From Magnolia sinica (lineage: Eukaryota > Streptophyta > Magnoliopsida > Magnoliales > Magnoliaceae): 64,000 nt of DNA. A model generated the notes under the pieces. That model did no database searches. It was given only the letters and a program-made list of their open reading frames with translations, and was not told the origin of the DNA. Where the stretch lies: positions 29,556,501 through 29,620,500 of the forward strand of contig NC_080577.1 of assembly GCF_029962835.1 (NCBI RefSeq), given 5' to 3'. Every line of letters starts with the position of its first letter. The stretch's first letter is position 1. Below, piece after piece: positions 54,657 to 64,000 of the stretch. The translations under genes and the position numbers were made by a program.

Positions 54657-55256
54657 CTGCATTTCAAAATGAGCTTTTGAATATTTGCATTTTGAAACGA
54701 GGGACTGATCACATACGTTTGGACATATGGTAATTACCATATGTTTGAAGTGTGTGGGGCCCACCATGATGTTTGAGTTCCATCCAAACTGTCCATTGGA
54801 TCGGCCCCAATGTAAGCCCTACATCCCAGAATCCAGCCTTTTTCATAACTCAGGCAGGCCATGCTAAAGGGAACAATGGGGGACATTGGGGAGCGGGACT
54901 TAATGGAAAGTTCCATATGGAATGTGGAGTCCACCATGTTGTAATTTGTCATCCAACCCAGTCACCAGGTATGCCCCACCAGGACAGAATGAACATACTG
55001 GACTGAAGCCATTCCAAAATTCAGGCAGGCAAAGACAAGTGAATAAAAAGGTTTTAGGTGTGATTGAATGTTGCTCCGTGTTGTGTCCCACCTGAGTTTT
55101 TTGATAGGTATGATTCTTGGGATTTATAGCGCCCATGACGTGGCACAATGGATGCATGGTTTTGATTCCACATACACATCATGGGTTTGCCCTACATACC
55201 TTGAATGTATGGTAATTACCATGCATCCAAACACATTGACTGTTCCTTTTTGAAAT
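54657..55256. mobile_element. Fold-back element downstream of the RBM7-like gene (about 600 bp)
   Basis: The right end read backward, GCATTTCAAAAAGGAAC, matches GCATTTCAAAATGAG at 54,659 and, a second time, GCATTTTGAAACGAGG at 54,687. Inside both ends is TATGGTAATTACCATA or ATGGTAATTACCAT, itself palindromic, then GGGGCCCACCATGATGTTTG. No target duplication was found. Confidence 0.65.
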
Positions 55257-56400
55257 GCCTACAAGGTTTCTGCCCACCATCTTAAATGGTGGGACGTGCA
55301 CACCATGCGTTGAAGTCATGGTAATATTTTATATGGCCTTATCTTTCAAAACTGGGTATAAAAATGGTTGTTTATCCTATGAAGCTGTTATACAAACTAT
55401 ATTCACACATAAACTTAGCAACCTATACTTTTAGACCTTTGCATGGAAGGAAGGATCTTGTCTCAGACACAAAGCTAAGATCTAGTACCATTATTTGGAT
55501 TTGAAAGATTAAAGCTTTTGAATGTAGAAGATATTGCTTAAGAAAGTATGAAATGCATACTCTTGGCAAGTGAAATCATGCTATCCTAGTAAAATTTTCT
55601 GCTTGGATATGTAGGGTCTAGAAAATATAGAGAGATTCTAAGGCCATATATGATGACTAGAGGAAGGGAAAGAAAAAATGGGGATAGATTTTTGGAGGGG
55701 AAAAAAACAGAAGGAAAGGGGAGTGCAGGTATTTAAAATCTAAGCCACATGTTTCCTTGGATAAATTGAAGCCATTGGTTTATAAGTAAATAGATTTTCA
55801 AATTTCCATAAATACCTGTTCTCTTTTTTAAATCTCATTTAATGCCACATAAAATCTCAAAGGGCACCCCTCTCCTAAAACTAATTGGACGGACAGAAAT
55901 GCCTGTTTGCTCTTGGCATTATATACAGTAGAGGTGAGGGACTGAAGAGGCACTTCAAGCATGATATCCAAGCCAGTCATGAGGTGGGGCCCAGAGGCCT
56001 GGCCTAAAAATCAGGACAGTTCATGGATCAGGTTGACCAACACATTTACAAGGAAAACACTTTAAAAAACGATCAAAGAGCATGTTCGTGCTTTCCAGAT
56101 GAGTGTGTATTGATGGTGGTGCCTCCTGATAAATGGCCTTGATATCTCTCACCTATGCTGCATTTGGATGTGTGTTTATTGAGTTACCTCCTCTCCTTGT
56201 AAGAATTGCCTTGTAGAAATCTAGAAGGAAAAAAATAAATAAAAAATCATCACCCTTTTGACTGATTTTTTTTTTTTTTTTGCGTATCTTTTGTAATAGA
56301 TTCATTTTTTGCCTGTTTGGTTGTTTTCAGTTAACAGTACTTTTGCATTAGAGATCATAGCTTACGGTGCATTTGGTTGGACCAAATATCCTGAAACTTC
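55257..56400. other. Gene-free stretch
   Basis: No gene is supported. GGTGGGACGTGC, GGTGGGGCCCAGAGG and similar words near 55,280 and 55,985 are traces of fold-back arms. Confidence 0.4.
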
Positions 56401-56404
56401 TTGA

Positions 56405-56730
56405 TATTTCATGAAATTTGGTGCAGCCAAACACGCCCTTATATAAATGATTGGTTTGTCATGATTAATCAATCTGACTCAGTGCAAATTTTTATGGCAT
56501 TTCATGAAATTTGGTGCAACCAAACATACCCTTTTATAAATTATGGTATTTCATGATTAATCAATCTGATTCAGTGCAAAATTTTTGTGGCATTTCATAA
56601 AATTTGGTGCAACTAAACACGCCCTTATATAAATTATTGGTTGATATTTCATGATTAATCAGTCTGATCTAGTGCAAATTTTCATCGCATTTCATGAAAT
56701 TTGGTACAACCAAACACACCCTTATTGCTG
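56405..56730. repeat. Tandem repeat of about 94 bp, three and a half copies
   Basis: Unit starts (ATTTCATGAAATTTGG or close variants) lie at 56,405, 56,499, 56,592 and 56,689, so the periods are 94, 93 and 97 bp. Each unit carries AACCAAACACGCCC-like text, then ATGATTAATCAATCTGA and CAGTGCAAATTTT. Each starts with the palindrome ATTTCATGAAAT. Confidence 0.9.
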
Positions 56731-59700
56731 ACACCCCACCCAGAATGAGAACAAACTACGGAACTTTAGTTGGACTTCTATAAAACTATCTTTGTGCAAC
56801 TAGGGAAGGTGTCAAATATCTGAACGTGTCAAATAGAAAGGGTCATTGGCACCTCTTGGAAATAACCCATGGGCCCAATTGGCAGATATGGAACCCAACG
56901 AATCAGAACTTGGCCAATCATGCAAACCCTCAGTAAACCCGATTGCACCTTATTTCAATTAAGCAATCTCTGGCCGACCCAAGGGGAGCAAAGTCATTAT
57001 TAAAAGAAGTTGAAGTCCAAAGTAAGGCTTGAATAGGGGATATCCAATTATCCCTTTTACCAAAAAAGGGTGTCTGTTCTCCCATTTTTCTTCCCACATC
57101 TCAAATCCAGATCACATTCCACTCCACACACCCCAATCATATAGTTCTTACTTTCCTTTTGCATTACTTTACAATTATTTCTCTGCCCATTTATACTTTG
57201 CCGCTTATCTAAGGTCAGGCTAGGTTTGTATTTTTCTTTTATTTGCATACCAAGCCCTCTATTCTATAAAGGGTAGGTTTATCCCTTTCATTTTATTTGC
57301 TTGCCTAGAGCACTTGACTCTACGAAGCAAGGCTAGATTTGCTTTTCTTTTTATTTGCTTGCCATGAGCAATTCGTTTTGCAAAGCAAGGCTAGATCATT
57401 CTTCCTCTATTGCTCACCTTATGGTTCTTGTGGTCAAATGTAGCAGCACCGGAATTGTATTGAATCCTTGAAAAATCTCTAAAATCTCATAAAGTAGAAA
57501 CCGCATGTTGTGCAGGTGAAAAAATGATGCCTAACCCTTTCATTTTTCGTCGCTGAGTCCTTTAATCAAAATCTATGGTTGCAAACTAATTGTAGAAATC
57601 ACTCAAATTGAGGAATCTCACGATTCTCCAACCTTGAAAGCGATTCTACAGTGTGGAGATCTAGGAGATTGTAAATCATGAGATTTATTTGGCTAGTGAC
57701 GACTCCAAGTTACATGCGGTCATGCATCTAAGCTGGTGTCACACCTCCATTACATCATTACTCCAACCAGAAGAAAGAAAAGCCACGGAAGTAATTGCAC
57801 CCACTCCATCCACATGCAGGAGGTGTTTGCGCTTATATAAATTATGGGTTATCAAGATTATTTTTAATCTTTGCCTCAAATTCATAATTACTGTTAACCA
57901 AAATGGAATGAACTCAAGTGGCAACCAAACAGGGCCTTAGATTTTATCATTTTTCAACCATGCAGAAAACTCTTCCTCGTGATATACAAGTGTTCTCTCA
58001 GCAATGGGTGCTTGATTTTGGTTTCTTCTTTGTGGACCATTGCTACTGAGGCCCCCACTTTCATGGTGACATTAGCAATGGTCCTTGTAGCCTTTTACTA
58101 CATGGGGCATGTAGGAAAGCTACTCATCATGCTATGGATTATACGCGGCTGCATGTGATTATTATCGTCGCCTTTGTAGAGATCACAATGCACAACTACT
58201 AGGATTATTAGTTATCATCTAACTAGTGCACAAGTGCCAATGTGTGAAGTGTACAAAACATCCAACCCATTCAAAAGGTTGGCCCCACCATGAAGAACAC
58301 CTTATGCAAAAATGGGGCAGATCCCCCCATCAGAGAGAGAGAATGATCGACAAGAAGATCTAATACAAAGTATGCGTGTGGTCTACCTGATGAGTGGATC
58401 AGTGCTACAGTCATCCTTGTGTGTGGTATTCAGGAAACCTTTGGATAGGAAGCTGATCTAATGGAAGTTTGCCATATACAAACAAGGTACTCTTGGGGGG
58501 AAAGGTGGTGCGGGTGCATCTCCACACTAGGGTGGGGAGGCCCGCAAGGTGGGGTATGTGAGATGCAGAATGGCCACGGGGTGGATTCCATTATGGGACT
58601 TGTGAGATGCAATGTAACCCATGGAGAGATCTTGTCGGTGGGAGGGCCTAGATAAAGGGATATTCTAGTGCTTTCCCAACAGCTCCGAGCTTTAAGTGTG
58701 TTAATAGGTACTCCCCACATCAAAAGTTATAAGAGTGGAAGGTCTCTTGTTTGAGACTCTCACAGGCCTTCATCAGCTGGTTTTAGTTGATTGTGGAGAG
58801 GATCATGAGTTTCGTAACGTGACCAGGTATAGGAGATAGGGGAAGAAAATCTCAAAGGTTAAGACTACCAAAAACTAATTGCATTGGTCCCTATGATCAT
58901 TATCATCAACTAAGCCTATTCTCAACTAATTCAGGCCAGCATTCATGAGAAAAATATTTGGTCCACTCAAATCCAAAAATAAGACTAAAGTCAATAAATG
59001 ATCCTGCCTCATTGATGGACATTGAATGAACGTGAAAAAAAATAATTTTTTTTTATAAAATTCAATAGATGAATTACAATAATGTCAAAGAATGTCACGT
59101 GGTTGAATATGTCAGCATGCTTATTGTCAAAGCTAGGCTGCTCCATTACATTGAATATATGCAGTTGGTGATGCGTTATTTTCCCTGCACGAATGTGGAC
59201 AACCTGATAACTTGACCATGGGCCCCATTAAATGATTGGACTGGATCTTGCGCACGTGCTAACTGGCATGTGCACCGCCTTTCACCTTTAGATCTCACTT
59301 TGCAAAATGAGGTTTTGCTACGTGTATGGGTATTTATGTACATCATCTGAGCTATCCATGAGATGGGACCCCATTTCTGAGATCATCTGGCCCAAAAATT
59401 TGGGCTTGTTCACACCCAGGGTGGGCAAGCGTATGAAACGGACCCACAGCATAACTGAATTTTTTTAGCCGTCCAAATGTTTTGTGCATCATGGACCATC
59501 TTATGAGTGAACCAACTTGATTTTTGGGCTAGGTGATCTGGACAGTAGTGAGCCATGTCATGGTAATCTTGGATCTTGCACACGTGTGATATTGGGACGT
59601 GTCTTGTGAAGCAGCTGAGAAGGGGCGTATCCGTGGGTTTAACAAACATAAAACTAAATAGCTTACAAGTGATATTTTAAAATCCAGGCCATACCTACAC

Positions 59701-60054
59701 CAGTAAATGGCTGGGCCTTAATGACACCAGTTTTTGCAAGCTGACCCACCTGGGTCAGACTTTTTTTTTGTCATAAAGTCACACTCGACCAGGTAATTCT
59801 GAGCAACCAACCCGGTTCATGAGAAATGGACCTCCTCTACTTCCCCTCTTCTGTGGACAAAAAAAACAAAAAAAACAAAAAAAAACAAAAAGAAAAAAAG
59901 AGCGAGGCTAGAAGATCTAAACAGCATGGATTGTAGACCTGGCCCAACCAAAACTCAGGCCCAGTCGGGCCCATTTCCAGGCCTACTAAACATTGTGGTT
60001 CATCTGATATAAAACTCGGACCGCGCACCTGTACAAGAGTAGCACTTCGTCCAG

Positions 60055-60090
<36 letters not shown>

Positions 60091-61591
60091 TTTGATACTC
60101 TGCCAGAGTATAATGAATGATATGCAAGCTCTAAAAAATTACACGCATGGCATATGTCCAACTCAATTTAAATTGTCTAGATATTGGGCCTCATGTTAGA
60201 CGGTCTATAAAACAACAATCAAACAAAAGTGCTTTCTCAGCCCGTTGATATCAATGCACGTGAAGATTAATAACGGTTCTGGTTCAACGAATAAATTTCC
60301 TTTTTTTTCTTTTTTTTTCTCTTTTTTCTAGAAATCAGAAATAAAAATTATTAAATTAGTATTATAGGTTTATAATCTATACACAGGCACTTACATGAAA
60401 TGGACAGTGTATTTTGAGTTCGAGTGTACAGAAACAAGTGCCTATGCATCTTCAATCATGCCCTACCAGGATCAACCAGTGTAACAAAAAGTCTTCGATA
60501 TTTTGTAAAATTTCGCCATATTATTGCAAAATTTTATCATACAATAATATATTGAAAATTTCAAAATCTCGACTTTTTTTAAAAAGATTTTTTCGTGAAA
60601 CGAATGCGATTTTAATACAAATTTTATTTAAGAATTAAAATAATTATTTTATACCTATATTTCTAAATTTTTAATTAATTAATTAATTAAAATTTAATAT
60701 TTTATTTTCTACAAGGTTTTTCATGCTAATATCATTAGAAAAACAAAATTTTGAGAATCCCCCAATAATGGTTTTACTCTTCAACTTCACATTTAGTCTT
60801 TCTGACATATCTCGTAGCGGTTTTGTGAAAAATATAACTAAATGATATTATCTCATTATTATCAAGAGAATTTTCAAAATATCAAAAAATTAAAATATCA
60901 TTTACTGCAATTTTAATTCAAAAAATAGTAAAACCTTAACAATTCTTTATACAAATATACATTGATTCTTTTAATTATTTATTAATTTACAAAAAATATC
61001 TTTATATATTTTATTTTCAGCCATATTTTTCAGTAATATCTTAAGACTAACCTAAAATTCCAAGAAATTGCTGAGAACAAGATTGGTCACTATGCATAGC
61101 TAAAGATGACAGTTCTTGGGAGAATAGCAGGGTGAATTATCAATCAGGCAGTCCATTTAGTGGGGCACATCATGGATGGCCTATATTCAAATATAACATC
61201 AATCTTACGCCATACACATCACTAATTTTCATTTCTATTCATTTAATGTAGACCATTTAACATTTTCTTTGCTACCATGTCATTATTCAGATAGATAGGA
61301 TCACTGTATCCACGTGTATGTTGGATCGTTTGCCATCACAGTGGGTCCAACAAGACGGACAGTCCTGATTGATGATCCAAATCGCTACATGTGTGAAGAG
61401 ATGGTTCAACCATGTTCCCATTTTCTGCCTCTATTGTATCGTCCGTCAAGTAGTAATAACTAGTTAGCTAAAGCTGTTCTAGAAAAAATGGCCTTAAAGA
61501 GCTATAATTAATGAGAGTGGTTACAGTTCAACCAAAATGTCATAATGATCTTTTCGACTTAGATGAGAACAGTAGTTACGGTAGTTATTAT
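56731..61591. other. Gene-free stretch with scattered repeats
   Basis: No gene is supported. 57,230-57,395 has two or three loose copies of a GCAAGGCTAGAT-containing unit of about 75 bp. 58,240-59,730 carries fold-back words (GGTTGGCCCCACCATGAAG, GGGACCCCATTTC). A (GA)n run lies at 60,058-60,087. 60,480-61,060 is AT-rich and resembles 38,960-39,270. Confidence 0.45.
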
Positions 61592-62128
61592 TGTTGGGAC
61601 TCGTGGTCACGAAACGAAATTAAATAACATAATCACAATTACATAAGTAAATCCAATGGAGAACACCTTGAAATTACGTGGAAAAACTCTCATGAAAATA
61701 AATAAATAAACTGCGGCACAAAAATAATGCATTATAAATAACAAAGTTACAAGAGATGAAATCTTAGCAATTTAAAGCCTCAAGAGAAGAAGTCCTAACT
61801 TTTTTCCTCTCCAAAATCCTCTCAAACCCTTAAACATGTATTACCTTAACCTTAATCTCGATTACACCCATGTGTGTGTGTGTGTGTGTGTACCAGAGAT
61901 AGAAATAAAACACGCAAAACTACACAATCCGTTGACTTGTCGAATCGAACAGTCGAGATACATCGATTGGTTGCATCCACCTGTTGACCGGTCGAAAACT
62001 CCAAAAATAGTCAAGAGAGTTTTGTTTTAAAAAATAAATAAATATTTTTATATCCTTCGACCTATCGACCAATCGACTAGTCGATGACCCCTATTTTAGC
62101 ATAGATTCAAGGCATTCAATTTTCAACA
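61592..62128 (-). mobile_element. 3' LTR of a Ty1/copia element (537 bp)
   Basis: It begins TGTTGGGACTCG and ends ATTTTCAACA, so the ends are TGTTG...CAACA. Copia polyprotein text on the - strand starts just beyond 62,230, so this is the 3' LTR, with the polypurine-like GATGGAAAT beside it. A (TG)n run lies at 61,871-61,891. The other LTR is outside the window, so the target duplication cannot be checked. Confidence 0.75.
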
Positions 62129-64000
62129 ATTTCCATCATAATTCTAATTTTCATGCTGTAACACGCCATGTTTAATCATCCATATCTACTTCATCTTTAT
62201 CATAGCTCCACAATAATCACTTCTTGTACATATTCTATTTTCACTCTATCTTTATCAGACCTAGAGAAGCCACATAGAACTTGAACTTCTCTATAGGAAC
62301 GACATTGGTAAGCATATCCATCAGATTCACGCTTGTATGTATCTTCTTAAGAGTCATACTGTTTTTCTTTAGCACCTGTTGGATAAAATGATGACACACA
62401 TCAATATGTTTAGTTCTAGAATAATAAACCAAGTTCTTGACTAAATTAATCACGCTATCGCTGTCACAATTAACCGGCATGACCTCGTGTCAAAGCCCCA
62501 ACTGATTTATCATTTCCCTCAAACAAACTACTTTCTTGAATGCTTCCATCACTGGCATATACTCAGCCTTGGTTGTGGAAAGAGCCACCATAGACTTAAG
62601 CTTCGATATTCAATTTATCGCTCCACCCACTAACACAAATAAGTAATGAAAGTCGACCTTCTATTATTCACACTACCTGCATAATCTTAATCCACATATC
62701 TTACTCCCAGATTTTTAAATGTCAAGATGTAGTCCTGCATACCTCGAACATATCGAAGTAGCTATTTCCAATGCCTCCCAGTGTTGCTTGCACAGGTTAG
62801 ACATGTATCTGCTAACAACACCCACCGCATGTGAAATATCTAGTTTTGTACAGACCATAACATACATCAAGCTATCAACTACACTCAAATAAGGCACATG
62901 AGGCATAACCTGCTTTTCTTCATCCGTTTCAGGATACTACCTAGAAGAAAGCCGAAAATGAGCTGCGTGGGGAATGTTGATCGACTTTAATTATTCATCC
63001 CATACTTCACCAATACCTTCTCAAGGTATTAAGCCTAAGATAATCATAGACTGCTCATTTTCCTGTCTCTATGTATATCAAAGCTGAAAACCATCTTTAC
63101 AGTTTCCAGATCTTTCACCTCGAATGTCCTTGATAGCCGAGCCTTCAGTATGTCGATCTTAGACATGTTATAACTGGCGATAATCATGTCATCAACATAT
63201 AATACCAAGATAATTAACTTTGCATCACTCAATGTCTTTAAATAAACACAATGATCATACTCACTTATAGTAAATGTCTAACTCATCATAAAATAATCAA
63301 ATTTCTTATATCACTGCTTAGGCAACTGTTTTAGGACGTACAACGACCTCTTCGACCTACAAACTTTATTTTCTACCCCTTTGTATTTCGAATCCTTCTG
63401 GTTGCTTCATGTAAATATACTCTTCTAATTCTTCATATAAGAAAGCAGTCTTAACATGTATCTATTCCAGCTCGAAATTGTATTAAGCAACCAGCACAAA
63501 TATGAATATGATAAATACTTGTTTCACCACAGATGCAAAGATCTCACTAAAGTCGACACATTCTCTTTAAACATATTGATTTTTCCCTATACCTATCATG
63601 TTTCTTCCTGAAGATCGACTTACACTCAATCTCTTTATGCTCAATAGGAAGCTCCACTTTCTCCCACGCCTTATTCTTATATAAGGAGTTTATCTCGTCA
63701 TGCATCGTCGCTTTTCACTTTTTAGCATCTACATCATCAAGAGCCTCCTGAAAAGTAGACAGATCTCCATCATCCATAATGAAAAAAATGCAACATTCAA
63801 GTCATCCTTATATCTCGCTAGAAATCTATGATCCCTTGGTGGATTCCTTCTCACATGTGGTTGCTTCACCTGCTCTTATACTTATGTTACTGTCTTAGTA
63901 TTAGCCCGTGTCTCACCTTTGTCTATCTGAATATTCACAACCAACTTTTATGCTTCCTTGTGCTCTTCCTTACGGAATAAAGATCCCTTGTCGAATTTGA
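62129..64000 (-). pseudogene. Ty1/copia polyprotein remnant (reverse transcriptase and RNase H), partial
   Basis: Read on the - strand from the window edge: MHDEINSLYKNKAWEKVELP near 63,640-63,700 (start of the RT domain); LYVDDMIIAS near 63,175-63,205, holding the YVDD catalytic motif; VVDSLMYVMVCTKLDISHAV and VVSRYMSN near 62,810-62,890; SMVALSTTKAEYM near 62,555-62,595; and CDSDSVINLVKN with SRTKHIDVCHHFIQ near 62,380-62,470. These are the ordered blocks of copia RT and RNase H. Several frame changes and stops separate them. Integrase and gag lie beyond 64,000 or are lost. Confidence 0.85.

Noticed and set aside
59837-60127. 96-residue frame with SLSLSL and FFLFF runs
   Set aside because: Product of the (GA)n run and an A-rich stretch.

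Overview
This window is plant nuclear DNA: AT-rich, with introns, plant-type transposons of every major class, telomere-like TTTAGG repeats, and only one gene that looks intact. The many near-palindromic elements built on a GGGGCCCACCATGATGT motif remind me of magnoliid genomes, but that is a weak recollection. The sequence itself supports only 'a repeat-rich seed plant'.

Layout. 1-10,992 holds no recognisable gene, only small MITE-type insertions. 10,996-21,610 is one complete CACTA (En/Spm) transposon of 10,615 bp with an AGA target duplication. Inside it are palindrome arrays at both ends, a 5.1 kb strand-asymmetric telomere-like array, and the decayed remains of its two usual genes with one open small reading frame between them. 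21,614-36,060 is a stack of fold-back Mutator-like MITEs, a hAT-in-hAT nest (25,159-27,529), two probable solo LTRs (28,823-31,360 and 31,790-33,935), a 286 bp tandem duplication split by the second LTR, and a Harbinger-type element.

The one intact gene runs from 36,334 to 54,021 on the + strand. It encodes an RRM protein of 180 residues resembling RBM7, the RNA-binding partner in the nuclear exosome targeting (NEXT) complex. Its first coding exon is 34 bp and is joined to exon 2 across a 16,844 bp intron, so the RNP2 motif is split by the intron. The intron contains a Harbinger-like element with duplicated SINE-like units, a 5.3 kb hAT with a dead transposase and a nested solo LTR, and a tandemly duplicated block of L1-like and RTE-like LINE remnants that later took SINE, LINE, hAT and MITE insertions. 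A 537 bp fold-back MITE ends 273 bp upstream of the start codon.

Downstream, 54,657-61,591 is gene-poor, with another fold-back element and a 94 bp tandem repeat. 61,592-64,000 is the 3' part of a degenerate Ty1/copia element on the - strand, with one LTR in view.

Exon joins, TSDs and motifs were read by eye. No database search was possible.
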